Source of the DNA: Alphaproteobacteria bacterium
GTDB taxonomy: Bacteria; Pseudomonadota; Alphaproteobacteria; RUG11792
DNA: 44,097 nt
Direction: 5' to 3'
NCBI GenBank assembly: GCA_017481035.1
Contig: JAFUQI010000024.1
Location: 1 to 44,097, forward strand
A program made the position numbers and the translations under genes. Positions 1 to 9,110 of this stretch are shown piece after piece. How positions within the stretch are numbered: the stretch's first letter is position 1; every line of letters begins with the position of its first letter. The notes beneath the pieces were generated by a model. The model ran no database searches. It worked only from the letters and a program-made list of their open reading frames with translations, and was not told where the DNA came from.

Positions 1-1
1 A

Positions 2-322
2 GCAATGGAAACATTAAAGTATATAAGCCTAGATGATGATACAAGAGAGATAGCCGACCTTAGGAGACAAACATTAAATGATATGATAAGTGAAACAACA
101 CTAGCAAGAGAAGAAGGTATACTAGAAGGAAGAATAACAGGGAAAGTAGAAGGTAGATTAGAAGGTATCGAAGAGGGTCTGAAGAAGGGTAAGGAGGAAG
201 GAGCAAACAATAAGGCTATTGAGATCGCTAGGAATATGAAAGCAAAAGGGTTTGATAATGAAACAATAGCAACATGTCTTAACTTAGATATAAAAGATAT
301 AGAACATATGTTAAAAGATTAG
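2..322 (+). CDS. C-terminal part of Rpn/YhgA-like PD-(D/E)XK nuclease family protein
   Basis: The reading frame is open to the left window edge, so this is only the C-terminus of a longer protein; the ATG at 5 need not be the real start. What remains is a charged segment with repeated GKxEGRxEGxxEG-type spacing, followed by a helical tail ending in a short 'isolated hydrophobic' motif (ETIATCLNLDIKDIEHML). This tail is typical of the Rpn/transposase-31-like recombination-promoting nuclease family, whose catalytic PD-(D/E)XK domain lies N-terminal and is outside the window. These proteins are common in multiple copies in intracellular bacteria. Whether the gene is intact cannot be told. A conserved promoter motif begins just after its stop. 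Confidence 0.6.
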   Translation, partial: AMETLKYISLDDDTREIADLRRQTLNDMISETTLAREEGILEGRITGKVEGRLEGIEEGLKKGKEEGANNKAIEIARNMKAKGFDNETIATCLNLDIKDIEHMLKD

Positions 323-328
323 TTAAAC

Positions 329-354
329 CTTTATGGGAGTTTTTATGTTTTGAC
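329..354 (+). repeat. Conserved promoter-upstream motif, copy D
   Basis: The core TTTATGGGAGTTTTTA followed by a T-rich run and TTGAC is found here and at four other places in the window (9082-9109 minus, 22624-22651, 30689-30716, 38526-38553 minus). It sits immediately 5' of a -35 hexamer. It could be an UP element or an activator site, and here it may also serve as the terminator of the preceding gene. Confidence 0.65.
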
Positions 355-378
355 TAGCTATATAAAAGGTCATATCAT
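350..378 (+). promoter_or_regulatory. Promoter for the rpe operon
   Basis: TTGACT (350-355) and TATCAT (373-378) are separated by 17 bases, a good sigma-70 type match. The predicted start near 385 lies just before a hairpin and about 70 bases before the rpe start codon. Confidence 0.55.
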
Positions 379-386
379 CTATTTGT

Positions 387-410
387 AAGGCGTTTTGTCT
401 AACGCCCTTT
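387..410 (+). promoter_or_regulatory. Leader hairpin upstream of rpe
   Basis: GGCGTT (389-394) pairs with AACGCC (401-406) across a 6-base loop and is followed by CTTT. Equivalent but shorter AAGGC/GCCTT hairpins occupy the same place downstream of the related promoters near 22680 and 30745. This suggests a conserved leader element, either an attenuator or a stabilising 5' structure. Confidence 0.4.
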
Positions 411-452
411 AATCAATTAATTTTATTTATAACTTGTTGAAAGGTGGTTTTT

Positions 453-1094
453 ATGAAAATATCAGCATCTCTTTTATCTTGTGATCTTTTAAATATAGAA
501 TCAGAGATTAAAATATTAACAGAAGCAGGAATAGATTCACTTCATATAGATGTAATGGATGGACATTTTGTTCCAAATCTAGCATTTGGAATTGATATTA
601 TAAAGCAAATTAAACGCATATCAAAAGTTCCGATAAATGTGCATATGATGATAGAAAATCCTGAACTTTTTCTTGACAAAATAATAGGATACGATGTTAA
701 CGCGATATCGCTACATGCGGAAAACGAACACAAACTCTACGATAACTTTAGGAAAATTAAAAATTCAGGAATAAAAACATCACTAGCGATAAATCCAGAA
801 ACAAATATTTCAGATATAACAAAATACATTGAAGTAGCTGATCAAGCGCTTATCATGGGAGTACATCCAGGTTTTGGCGGTCAATCTTTAATTTTGCCCA
901 CATTACAAAAAATCGAAGAAGTAAAGAAATTTAATGCAACAATTGAAGTTGCTATTGACGGTGGTATAAATGATAAAACTTTTAAGCTTGCAAGAGAAGC
1001 TAAAGCTGATATAGTCATAATTGGAAGCTATTTATTTGAAAAAAGCTCTAGGGACAGGTTAACTTGCGTAAAAGAAAAAATATTAGCACTATGA
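453..1094 (+). CDS. rpe: Ribulose-phosphate 3-epimerase
   Basis: Interconverts D-ribulose 5-phosphate and D-xylulose 5-phosphate in the cytosolic pentose phosphate pathway. The 213-residue TIM barrel is of normal family length. Visible motifs are HIDVMDGHFVPN near residue 31 (metal and catalytic Asp), NVHMMIENPE, the phosphate-binding stretch GVHPGFGGQ (usually SVNPGFGGQ), AIDGGIN with the second catalytic Asp, and the C-terminal IIGSYLF phosphate-grip loop. The ATG at 453 is chosen because AAGGTGG lies five bases upstream; a GTG at 444 would place that site inside the gene. The stop overlaps the start of the next gene as ATGA, so the two are probably translationally coupled. Confidence 0.95.
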   Translation: MKISASLLSCDLLNIESEIKILTEAGIDSLHIDVMDGHFVPNLAFGIDIIKQIKRISKVPINVHMMIENPELFLDKIIGYDVNAISLHAENEHKLYDNFRKIKNSGIKTSLAINPETNISDITKYIEVADQALIMGVHPGFGGQSLILPTLQKIEEVKKFNATIEVAIDGGINDKTFKLAREAKADIVIIGSYLFEKSSRDRLTCVKEKILAL

Positions 1095-2608
1095 AACGAA
1101 ATGAATTAGGTATTATAAAAATTATCAATTTATACAGAATTGCTTTTGCTCAAAATAGTCCTTTATATAAGTACTCTCTGAACAAAAAATATTCAATACT
1201 AGATGAATCTAAATTTCTAGAGAGCCCGTGGAAAGGCAATATAGAAGAAGGTCAAAGAATTATAAGCAATGGGTTAGTTTCAGATGAAACTCACAAGATA
1301 AATAGATATTACATATTAAGTTTTTCGTGGTTAATTGATTTGCAGGCTATTGGATGGCACAAAAGCAGAAAACTTGCACGCGAATTCATTAAAGATTTTA
1401 TACTTGAGTATAGGTCTAAAAAATTTTTTTGGAAAAACAAAACATCATGGGATCTTCAAACAGTTTCTGATAGACTAATTAATTGGATGTTTTCATATAC
1501 ATTTTTTGCAAGTGGATCTAAAGATAAGTTTCAACGATTAGTGTTATCATCAATGGCTGAACAATATCATCATCTTTTAAAAAGCTATAAAGCAGAACTT
1601 GATTATTACAAAAAACTGATAATATTAAGAACTATATTTATATATAGTTGTTCATTAAAAAAAATTTCGAAAAGAAAAATAAACTCTATCCTAAAGGATA
1701 TAAAAGTATCACTTATATATTTGCTTGAAAAAAATAATCAATTCGAATTGTCGCCATATAAATTTCACAACATTTTAAAAATATTATTAGAAATTAGATT
1801 TATGGCTAAATCGCAGAGAATAAATATAGATAATTCATACTTTAAAATACTGCAAAAGTTAGCGTCTACAGTAAGGTTCTTTAGGCATGTCGATGGTGGA
1901 TTATCAAAACATTTAATACAAAAAGATGAACGAATAGATAAACAATTAATAGATTCAACGTTATCAATACTTGATTCACAGATTAACCAAGGGTTTCAGC
2001 ATGGGTTTGATAAACTTGTAACCAAAAATGTTTCATTAATAATAAACACAATACCAAGGCAATGTCGTTCATGTTTAAATAGATACAATGAACCAGGACT
2101 TAATGTATTTGATTTTGATGCAAGCGTTAGAAATATTATGTTAATTAATCGAGCAGATATAGCATGCCTAATTGACAAAAACATGGCCAAGATTAATAAA
2201 CACGCAAGAATATCTTTTAACCAAACATCGTTTTATGATTACATAAAATTCGTAGGCGAAGTTCAGTATAACGCAAGTGTTTTTAATATCGCGATGAGAA
2301 GAGATATAAATGTATCAACTGATAACAAAATATACGGAACTGATTTTGTAAGGGTGAATACAGAATCCCAAACCTATTGCAGGTTTGCATTAAATCAAAA
2401 GTCTGAACTTCATAGAATCAATCAAAACAAAGTTGCAATAGTAGTAGAGAATAATAGTTACATGTTTACAGCAACATCTGATTCTGACTTTTTATTGGCA
2501 ATTGATGATCAAAATGAAACTCCATTACCAACAATAAACTTTATTGTAAACTCAAAGTCAAATCAAGAAACTGTAATAAATTGGATTTTTGAGGAGAAGG
2601 TTGCATGA
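1091..2608 (+). CDS. Heparinase II/III-like family protein
   Basis: A 505-residue member of the alphaproteobacterial heparinase II/III-like family, a predicted alpha/alpha-toroid polysaccharide lyase fold. Family landmarks are SPWKG near the N-terminus, a tryptophan-rich helical region (SWLIDLQAIGW, SWDLQTVSDRLINW), FRHVDGGLSKH, and a beta-rich C-terminal half. Family members are usually somewhat longer, about 550 residues. The substrate is unknown; the alphaproteobacterial homologues are not proven glycosaminoglycan lyases. ATG at 1091 is preferred over a TTG at 1064 because it forms a 4-base ATGA overlap with rpe. Its own stop overlaps the start of holB in the same way, so rpe, this gene and holB form one operon. 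Confidence 0.75.
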   Translation: MKRNELGIIKIINLYRIAFAQNSPLYKYSLNKKYSILDESKFLESPWKGNIEEGQRIISNGLVSDETHKINRYYILSFSWLIDLQAIGWHKSRKLAREFIKDFILEYRSKKFFWKNKTSWDLQTVSDRLINWMFSYTFFASGSKDKFQRLVLSSMAEQYHHLLKSYKAELDYYKKLIILRTIFIYSCSLKKISKRKINSILKDIKVSLIYLLEKNNQFELSPYKFHNILKILLEIRFMAKSQRINIDNSYFKILQKLASTVRFFRHVDGGLSKHLIQKDERIDKQLIDSTLSILDSQINQGFQHGFDKLVTKNVSLIINTIPRQCRSCLNRYNEPGLNVFDFDASVRNIMLINRADIACLIDKNMAKINKHARISFNQTSFYDYIKFVGEVQYNASVFNIAMRRDINVSTDNKIYGTDFVRVNTESQTYCRFALNQKSELHRINQNKVAIVVENNSYMFTATSDSDFLLAIDDQNETPLPTINFIVNSKSNQETVINWIFEEKVA

Positions 2609-3342
2609 AAAATATAGGAATAATAATTTTCGGAGAAGATCAAAAACTTAACTACGAAAAAGCTCTAAATATAATTATCGATTATGTTTCAAGTGATTCA
2701 CAGCTTGATAAATGTGATATAGAAAAATATGTGATGGCAAGAACATTTCCTAACTTACTGTATATAAATAAAAGTGATGACGAAAACGAAATCTCAATAG
2801 AAGACTCTCGAAAAATAATAGAATTCTTATCTCAAAAACCAATGATACAAGGCAAACGAGCTGTTTTTATAGAATCTGTTGAAGATATGTCAAGAAATGC
2901 ATCTAATGCTATTTTAAAGGTTCTTGAAGAGCCTCCTCACGATGCAATCATAGTTATGACAACAACAAAAATTTGCGCTTTACTGCCAACTATCAGATCT
3001 AGATGCATTCAAATTAGAACGAACAAAAGTGTTAAAATAGAAAATCCTGTAGATTATATTAAACAAAAACTAAAAAATATTGATCCAAATTTTATAGATG
3101 AATCCATTCGTTTTATAAAAAGTGGATGCAAAGATAGCGGTGAATTTGCCAAAAAACATGCCGATAACGCTGTAAATTTTCTGGAAATAGCAATAGCTGT
3201 ATTTGGATTATCTAGCTCTAAAAACAAATCAACAATAACCGCTAACAAAGTTATTCAGCTTCAAGATATTTTGAATTTAGCAAGAAAAACATATCCAGAT
3301 AAAACAAATCTAATAATAGCCGCGACATTAATTATTAGATAA
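2605..3342 (+). CDS. holB: DNA polymerase III delta' subunit (short form)
   Basis: Clamp-loader subunit that helps place the beta sliding clamp on DNA. Recognised by the block around residues 70-130: ISIEDSRKI, KRAVFIESVEDM, NASNAILKVLEEPP, and the SRC (sensor) motif in TIRSRCIQIR. No Walker A motif is present, as expected for delta'. At 245 residues it is well below the usual 300-340; the N-terminal domain is reduced and the C-terminal collar is short. The C-terminal helix (DILNLARKTYPDKTNLIIAA) aligns with the usual end of the family, so the TAA at 3340 is probably the true stop. The start overlaps the upstream gene by ATGA. Confidence 0.8.
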   Translation: MKNIGIIIFGEDQKLNYEKALNIIIDYVSSDSQLDKCDIEKYVMARTFPNLLYINKSDDENEISIEDSRKIIEFLSQKPMIQGKRAVFIESVEDMSRNASNAILKVLEEPPHDAIIVMTTTKICALLPTIRSRCIQIRTNKSVKIENPVDYIKQKLKNIDPNFIDESIRFIKSGCKDSGEFAKKHADNAVNFLEIAIAVFGLSSSKNKSTITANKVIQLQDILNLARKTYPDKTNLIIAATLIIR

Positions 3343-3347
3343 AAAAA

Positions 3348-3645
3348 ATGTACCAAATATTGAGAATATAGGCTCAATCATTATTTCTAAGTTTGAACAA
3401 CTAGCGACAGAATATTCGATAGTTCAAATAGAAAACGCACTCAATTTATTGAAACACATAAACTCATGTCAACCCAATTGTTATCCGATTACAGCAAGTT
3501 GCAATACCTTCATAATTACAACCTCTCATATTCTCAGGTTGAGGCAACTTTGATGTTATTGCAAAAGTTCAGCATGGATCAATTGTTTGATACATTAATC
3601 TGCGGTCAATTGCCAAACGAATTGCTTGCTGTTGGGAACAATTAA
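3348..3645 (+). pseudogene. Decayed small gene between holB and pgsA
   Basis: No intact gene fills this gap, but two overlapping open stretches look coding. Frame 2 from 3353 reads NIENIGSIIISKFEQLATEY then continues to a run of LL/KHI before losing sense near 3466. Frame 1 from an ATG at 3466 reads MSTQLLSDYSKLQYLHNYNL and runs 59 codons to TAA at 3643, ending in a helical LLQKFSMDQLFDTL segment. Together they could be one roughly 95-residue protein broken by a one-base shift. I do not recognise the family. The end overlaps the convergent pgsA stop by four bases. The frame-1 part uses more C-ending codons than its neighbours. Confidence 0.35.
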
Positions 3646-4190
3646 ATGTCTATATGCTTTTGGCAATATTTTAATCCTGATATAACAGCAAGTGTTGCCG
3701 AAAGCCAAAATAACAGCTCACCAATATAACGTATATGAACACACTCTATAATTGGGGCTAAGAAGATAAGCGATAAAGATATCATTTGAGTTGCTGTTTT
3801 CCATTTTGATAATAATGATGTCTTAACGCAAGATCCTGATTCTTCTGAGGCATCCCTAACTCCTGATATCGCTATTTCACGGCAAAGTATGATTGTTGCT
3901 GGCACCACAGAATACCTTGAAGTTAACCCAAAACCAAAGATTGATACAATAGCTATGGATATCAAAACCTTATCAGCGAGTGGATCAAGCATTTGCCCAA
4001 GCCTTGAAACTTGCTTCATGCTTCTTGCGTAGTATCCATCGAGATAGTCTGTTATACAACATATAACGAATACGCAAAACGACATTAACATTCCAGCCTT
4101 TGAGTTTATATAAAAACCAACTATGAAGAACGGCAAGAGAAAAAACCTTGAAAGAGTCAATATGTTTGGAAGTGTTAAATATGCCTTCAC
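3642..4190 (-). CDS. pgsA: CDP-diacylglycerol--glycerol-3-phosphate 3-phosphatidyltransferase
   Basis: Integral membrane enzyme that makes phosphatidylglycerophosphate, the committed step to phosphatidylglycerol and cardiolipin. The CDP-alcohol phosphotransferase signature DG-x2-AR-x8-G-x3-D-x3-D is complete in DYLDGYYARSMKQVSRLGQM followed by LDPLADK (about residues 48-75). Several hydrophobic segments match the six-helix topology, and 182 residues is normal. The start overlaps the uvrC stop by four bases (ATGA). The uvrC-pgsA pair is a long-standing alphaproteobacterial gene order. Confidence 0.93.
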   Translation of the reverse strand: MKAYLTLPNILTLSRFFLLPFFIVGFYINSKAGMLMSFCVFVICCITDYLDGYYARSMKQVSRLGQMLDPLADKVLISIAIVSIFGFGLTSRYSVVPATIILCREIAISGVRDASEESGSCVKTSLLSKWKTATQMISLSLIFLAPIIECVHIRYIGELLFWLSATLAVISGLKYCQKHIDI

Positions 4191-5992
4191 GATTTGGCCT
4201 TTCTAAAAAAATTGCAGATCATTTCAGCAGTACTGTTATCAATTCCTTTTACCATTTTTAAATCATCAATAGAAGCTTTTTTTATATTTTCTATAGAACC
4301 AAAGTGTTCCAATAGTATACGTTTTCTTGATGCTCCTATACCTTGAATATCGTCAAGTATCGACTTTGAAAGCTTGGACCTTCTTTTTTTTCGATGAAAT
4401 GTTATGGCTGTTTTGTGTGCTTCATTTCTTAAGGTTATTATAAACTTTAATAGATCGCTTTCACTTCCAAGAATAACTTCAGACATATTATCAAAGACTA
4501 TTTTTTCATCACCCATGTGTCTGTTATTCTGCTTCGCAACACCAATAATTTTAACACGTTCCAACAATCCAAAACTTTCTATAACATTCTTTGCTATTGA
4601 AACTTGAGTTTTCCCTCCATCTATAATTACAAGGTCCGGAATCTCAGGAATACGTTTTGATTTAAAACGCTTTTCTAACGAGAACTGCATCATAGAAATA
4701 TCATCTCCACCATTTGCAGTTTTTTCATCAATATTAAACTTTCTTGCTTTGTTTTTTTGAATTGCACCACTTTCAAAGACAACCATAACTCCACATGCAT
4801 TTGTGCCTTGAATATGGCTATTGTCATATGTCTCTATTCGATCGATAGAATCAACACTAAGTAACTTGCAAAGTTCAACTATTTCTGATTCAAATTTATT
4901 TCCTGAAATTTGCCTGAGTTTATTCTCAGCATTCAAATATGTTGATCTTAAAACTTTATGGAAAGTTCCTCGTTCTGTATACGTAATCTTGGGAGGATGT
5001 TCAAACAGCGTATCAACATTGGCCTGAGGAATCTCTATGTTTGTAACGATTTCAGAAGGTGTAGATACAGTTCCATAGTATTGCTCTATGAACGATATAA
5101 GGATTTCTGATTGCGATTCTTGGCTTGTGTTTTCAAGAATAAATGTATCTGTTCCAACATTTTTCCCAGTTCTATAAAATGTAACACCTACAACACTTTT
5201 CGAGATATTACTTGCTATAGATATAAAGTCAATAGAATTTAAACTATCTATCTGAATATATTGTTTGCTTTGAATTTCGCTTAAAGATTTAAGCTGATCG
5301 CGAATAACTGCTGCTTTCTCAAATTCCATAAGTTTTGAGGCAGAGTTCATTTGATCGACTAGCACCTTTCGAATACCTTCGTCCTTGCCGTTTAGAAGAT
5401 CCTTGGACATACGCACATGTTCAGCATACTCTTCCTTTGATATCTTGTTCATACAAGGTGCTGAACATCGTTTTATGAAAAATTGAAGGCATGGTCTTTG
5501 ACGATTTGATAAGTATGTATCAGTACACGTTCTTAGCATAAATGTTTTTTGAATCATCTTTATTGTATCATCCAAAGCCATACTAGATGGATACGGACCA
5601 AAAAAATTCTTACTCTTCGGATGCTTAGTTCTGTATTTAAAGATCCTTGGAAAATCGTGAGATTCATCGATTACTATATATGGAAATGTTTTATCGTCTT
5701 TTAGAAGAATGTTGTAAAAAGGCTTAAGATGTTTTATTAAATTATCCTCAAGAAGAAGAGCTTCGTTTTCTGAATTAACAATTGTAAATTCAATTTTAGC
5801 GATTTTGGAAACCATCATTTTTATTCGGTTCGAGAGTTTATCAAAATGAGAATATGAAAGCAACCTATTTTTAAGGTACTTTGCCTTACCAACATATATG
5901 ACTTCGTTTTTTGCATTAATCATCCTATAAACACCAGGAGTTAAACCAGCGTCATTTGCTGCTTTTTTTATAATTTCAATAATCTTTTTCAT
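4187..5992 (-). CDS. uvrC: Excinuclease ABC subunit C
   Basis: Makes the two incisions flanking bulky DNA lesions in nucleotide excision repair with UvrA and UvrB. The 601 residues contain the GIY-YIG nuclease domain (PGVYRMI ... VIYVGKAKYLKNRL, about residues 19-44), a cysteine cluster (CLQFFIKRCSAPC), the UVR coiled-coil (MEFEKAAVIRDQLKSL) that contacts UvrB, the RNase H-like domain (YDNSHIQGT, DLVIIDGGKTQV), and C-terminal helix-hairpin-helix motifs (LDDIQGIGASRKRILLEHFG). All catalytic parts appear intact. It heads the uvrC-pgsA unit. The start ATG is preceded by an AAAGGAGAA-like ribosome site on the minus strand. Confidence 0.96.
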   Translation of the reverse strand: MKKIIEIIKKAANDAGLTPGVYRMINAKNEVIYVGKAKYLKNRLLSYSHFDKLSNRIKMMVSKIAKIEFTIVNSENEALLLEDNLIKHLKPFYNILLKDDKTFPYIVIDESHDFPRIFKYRTKHPKSKNFFGPYPSSMALDDTIKMIQKTFMLRTCTDTYLSNRQRPCLQFFIKRCSAPCMNKISKEEYAEHVRMSKDLLNGKDEGIRKVLVDQMNSASKLMEFEKAAVIRDQLKSLSEIQSKQYIQIDSLNSIDFISIASNISKSVVGVTFYRTGKNVGTDTFILENTSQESQSEILISFIEQYYGTVSTPSEIVTNIEIPQANVDTLFEHPPKITYTERGTFHKVLRSTYLNAENKLRQISGNKFESEIVELCKLLSVDSIDRIETYDNSHIQGTNACGVMVVFESGAIQKNKARKFNIDEKTANGGDDISMMQFSLEKRFKSKRIPEIPDLVIIDGGKTQVSIAKNVIESFGLLERVKIIGVAKQNNRHMGDEKIVFDNMSEVILGSESDLLKFIITLRNEAHKTAITFHRKKRRSKLSKSILDDIQGIGASRKRILLEHFGSIENIKKASIDDLKMVKGIDNSTAEMICNFFRKAKS

Positions 5993-6097
5993 ACTTTATT
6001 CTCCTTTTATTAAAATAAATAATAACACAAAAATTTATTGACAAGCTTAATTGTTTAAAATTAAACTAAAAGTATAAGATAAATTTTACGATTAAAA

Positions 6098-6787
6098 ATG
6101 AAAACTTTAAAATACTTATCACTACTTGCGATAACACCATATATACTTTCACAAGAAACTGACAAAAACAAACTTTATATTGGGCTATCAGGTGGAGCGT
6201 CAGTTATCGATCATTATAGATCAAGAGAATTTAACTATACTCATAATATGACGCATATACATAAATCCCATAGAATTAGACCTTTAATCGAAACAGAGTT
6301 AGGAATCCTTCACAATCTTAACGAATTTAAGTGCTTGGGGATTGGGCTATTTGCAAGAAAGATCCTAACAAAAAGTAACATAGCTAAATCTATTGGAGAT
6401 GGCAATGGTTCGAATAACTGGATTATGAAAAGTCAGTTTAGAGAAAAATACGCACTTGGAATAACTGGAAACTTCTACTACAACTTAAGCAAAAAATCTT
6501 CAATTTACATCAAAGCAGGAGCAGTATTCAAAAGAATAACTATCAATCGAACTTTTGAAGAAACTTCTAATAACTTTTCAAATACAACCTACTTTGACAA
6601 AAAGCTTCTGCTGCCAGTAATAGGTGTTGGATTTAAAACACAAATAACAGATAGAGCTTTTTGTACATTTGAATATAGTCACGAGCTTCCAGTTAAAAAA
6701 TTCAAACTTCAAAAAGAAGGAATAGAAATTACAAACTGCAAGTCTGGAAACGGAATTGTAAAGCTTGGTATAGGATTCAACCTGTAA
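6098..6787 (+). CDS. Outer-membrane beta-barrel protein
   Basis: A 229-residue protein with an N-terminal signal peptide (MKTLKYLSLLAITPYILSQ) and alternating beta strands of the small OmpA/Opa-like eight-strand barrel type. Visible strand features are KLYIGLSGGASV after the signal, several Tyr/Lys-rich amphipathic strands (YALGITGNFYYNL, SSIYIKAGAVF, ITDRAFCTFEYSH) and a closing strand GIVKLGIGFNL at the C-terminus. No enzymatic motif is seen; surface exposure or adhesion is possible but not shown. It is divergent from uvrC and followed by two tRNA genes on the other strand. A TTGACA at 6038-6043 lies in the short divergent spacer but lacks a clear -10 at the right distance. Confidence 0.65.
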   Translation: MKTLKYLSLLAITPYILSQETDKNKLYIGLSGGASVIDHYRSREFNYTHNMTHIHKSHRIRPLIETELGILHNLNEFKCLGIGLFARKILTKSNIAKSIGDGNGSNNWIMKSQFREKYALGITGNFYYNLSKKSSIYIKAGAVFKRITINRTFEETSNNFSNTTYFDKKLLLPVIGVGFKTQITDRAFCTFEYSHELPVKKFKLQKEGIEITNCKSGNGIVKLGIGFNL

Positions 6788-6812
6788 GACAAAGGCATCA
6801 CGCTAAAAGAAG

Positions 6813-6888
<76 letters not shown>

Positions 6889-6899
6889 AAAAGATATCA

Positions 6900-6977
6900 T
6901 GGGGCGAGTGATCGGAATCGAACCGACGGCCTCTAGAGCCACAATCTAGCGCTCTAACCAGCTGAGCTACACCCGCC
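6900..6977 (-). tRNA. tRNA-His (GTG)
   Basis: Minus-strand cloverleaf with acceptor GCGGGTG/CACTCGC, an extra 5' G(-1) facing C73 as expected for tRNA-His, anticodon stem CTAGA/TCTAG and loop TTGTGGC giving GTG. The CCA end is encoded. Confidence 0.96.
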
Positions 6978-6988
6978 ATTACTCATTT

Positions 6989-7017
6989 ATTCTCACATAT
7001 AAAGTTTCTAATGTCAA
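6989..7017 (-). promoter_or_regulatory. Promoter for tRNA-His/tRNA-Thr
   Basis: On the minus strand TTGACA (7017-7012) and GAGAAT (6994-6989) are 17 bases apart. The predicted start falls a few bases before the tRNA-His 5' end at 6977. Confidence 0.55.
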
Positions 7018-7204
7018 GAAAATTATAATACATATAGATACACTTCTAAGATGCATTAAAACAAATTGCTCTGCGATTATTCATTCTTTGACTGTCTGTC
7101 ATTATAGTATAGATCTGTATTTACTATTCTTACAGATGAATTCCACGTAATATTTATACTTATTTTTACATTACACTATATGTTTTTACAAGATATAAAT
7201 TATT

Positions 7205-9022
7205 TTATACAAGATTTTTTCTACCTGATGTTGGCGCCCATTTAGATATAATCTTATTATTCTGTAAAGATAATATCTTTAATTCAATAAATGAATTAAT
7301 AGAAACAGAGCTAGACATATATTGATTTAGTATTGTTCCCAAAAGATGGCAAAAAGGAATTGACGATTCGGAATCTGTATATATTGAAACCTCGACACCA
7401 CTTACAAACCCTCTCCATGCATCTTTTCCAAACCTTCGAACTATTTCTTTAGTTTTTATATCCTTTATTGTATCTATAAATTCTGATATTTTAAGTTTAG
7501 ATTCATCGTCGAATAATGATAATAATTTCCTAATAAAGTTCCACAGATGTTCTGATTTTGTTATTGAAATATGATTAGATGAAAGTTGAGAAACTAGCAG
7601 CCATAAATTTTTATCAGAATTTAGTATTGATATTGGTGGTGTAAATTTATGAAGAAGCTTTGCACGATAACCAGAGCTCTCTTTTGAATCGACGATAAAC
7701 TTTGATTCTGTAGGTATACTTAACGTTTCAAATCTATTTGTACATAATGTCTTGGCATATATTATATCGTCATAAATTGTGTTTGGATTGAGCTCAGTGT
7801 CTATAATCGATATAAACGTATCCAACCCAAGCATACCTCTTTCTTCTGCGCTAACTACTGATCGTACCCAAAATTTTTTATAACTTATGTTGCTATTTGC
7901 ATCAGTTTCTAGTGAAAAATATGGATTTATAATTTCGTCATTTTCGCTATCTTGATCAACCTTATATAATGATAGAACTGAGTGTATTTCCATAGTCTGA
8001 TCATTCGCCTGATCTGGAAGTAACAAATACTTGTGCTTTGTTCCATCTATTCTTATTGGATCTGATGTTGCAGGAAATAAATTTACTATAGGCGTACAAT
8101 TCAATTGAATACAATCTTTTGTTACAATCTGTGTTAACTTTTCGTCAACAAAGTTTATATCGATTAATATCGACATCTTATCAATATTATATTCGTTTGA
8201 TTTGTGTAATGTTTCGTCAATACCAACAATTTTGAAAAACATAAACTTTCTTTTAAAGTTCACCATTTCCTGAAAAAGTTGAATAGTATTAGATGTATAT
8301 TTTGCAACAGGACAAACAGAATCCTCATCGTCTAACCCGCAAGAAATAATTTGTGAACTATTTATTTTTAGATACTTATTATTTATCAGTATATGTATCG
8401 GCCTATCACAATCAAAAAAAATGGAATGATAAAGAAGGAGGGAATCTTCAACTGTGTCACAATTTATATAGAATAATATATCATTTAATTGCATTTGCTC
8501 AAGAGGAACAGAATCAGTTTTTATTTCTATTTGCAATGCCCAGCTATCAATACCACCAATTCTACGTTGTACTTTTTGCAAACTAACAGAATGTATTGAA
8601 ATCGGATAAATATTAAGTGGATACAATGTTATGCACTTACATTCCACATCGTTTTGATTCTTTGCAAACAAAGTTGTTCCTCGTTTTATTTTTATTGGTT
8701 CTGAAATAGATATATTAATATCCTTTTCAAACCTTACAACACTACATGGTGGAAAAGTATTAATTAAATTAGGATATAATGCAGAAATTATATGAAACGC
8801 TATAGATTTTTCCTTATCACTAATACTTTTCTGTAGCATAGCTGATAAAAATGCTGCAGACTCTACTATTCGTTCAGTATGAGGATCCAATGATTCGTTT
8901 GCTTTAAAATCAAGTTTGCTAGCTATTTCTGGGTGTTGTTTGGAAAAGTTACCAGCACTATGTCGTAAAGCAAATAGCTCATCTTTATAAAATCTCAATA
9001 GATCATTATCCTGTTTTTTCAT
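7205..9022 (-). CDS. tssF: Type VI secretion baseplate subunit TssF
   Basis: TssF (ImpG/VasA) is a structural wedge protein of the T6SS baseplate that works with TssE, TssG and TssK to start sheath assembly. The N-terminal signature is clear: LLRFYKDELFALRHSAGNFS, HPEIASKL, DPHTERIVESAAFLSAMLQK and a LYPNLINTFPPCSVV block (about residues 8-105). The C-terminal part retains a long TssF-like region ending near GRKNLV. At 605 residues it is full length. No other tss gene is adjacent, so the rest of the system must lie elsewhere or be lost. A conserved promoter module (9059-9109) lies directly upstream. Confidence 0.88.
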   Translation of the reverse strand: MKKQDNDLLRFYKDELFALRHSAGNFSKQHPEIASKLDFKANESLDPHTERIVESAAFLSAMLQKSISDKEKSIAFHIISALYPNLINTFPPCSVVRFEKDINISISEPIKIKRGTTLFAKNQNDVECKCITLYPLNIYPISIHSVSLQKVQRRIGGIDSWALQIEIKTDSVPLEQMQLNDILFYINCDTVEDSLLLYHSIFFDCDRPIHILINNKYLKINSSQIISCGLDDEDSVCPVAKYTSNTIQLFQEMVNFKRKFMFFKIVGIDETLHKSNEYNIDKMSILIDINFVDEKLTQIVTKDCIQLNCTPIVNLFPATSDPIRIDGTKHKYLLLPDQANDQTMEIHSVLSLYKVDQDSENDEIINPYFSLETDANSNISYKKFWVRSVVSAEERGMLGLDTFISIIDTELNPNTIYDDIIYAKTLCTNRFETLSIPTESKFIVDSKESSGYRAKLLHKFTPPISILNSDKNLWLLVSQLSSNHISITKSEHLWNFIRKLLSLFDDESKLKISEFIDTIKDIKTKEIVRRFGKDAWRGFVSGVEVSIYTDSESSIPFCHLLGTILNQYMSSSVSINSFIELKILSLQNNKIISKWAPTSGRKNLV

Positions 9023-9058
9023 TTTTAATTTTTTTATAATTCAACCATTTCTACGACA

Positions 9059-9109
9059 GGATATCCTTGATCTTACCAATATGTCAAAAAATAAAAACTC
9101 CCATAAAAA
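9059..9109 (-). promoter_or_regulatory. tssF promoter with conserved upstream motif (copy C)
   Basis: On the minus strand the shared motif TTTTATGGGAGTTTTTA is followed by TTGACA (9087-9082), a 17-base spacer and ATATCC (9064-9059). The same -35/-10 pair, including ATATCC, occurs at 22646-22674. The motif begins one base beyond the stop codon of the upstream secreted-protein gene and may double as its terminator (short stem plus T tract). Confidence 0.5.
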
Positions 9110-9110
9110 T

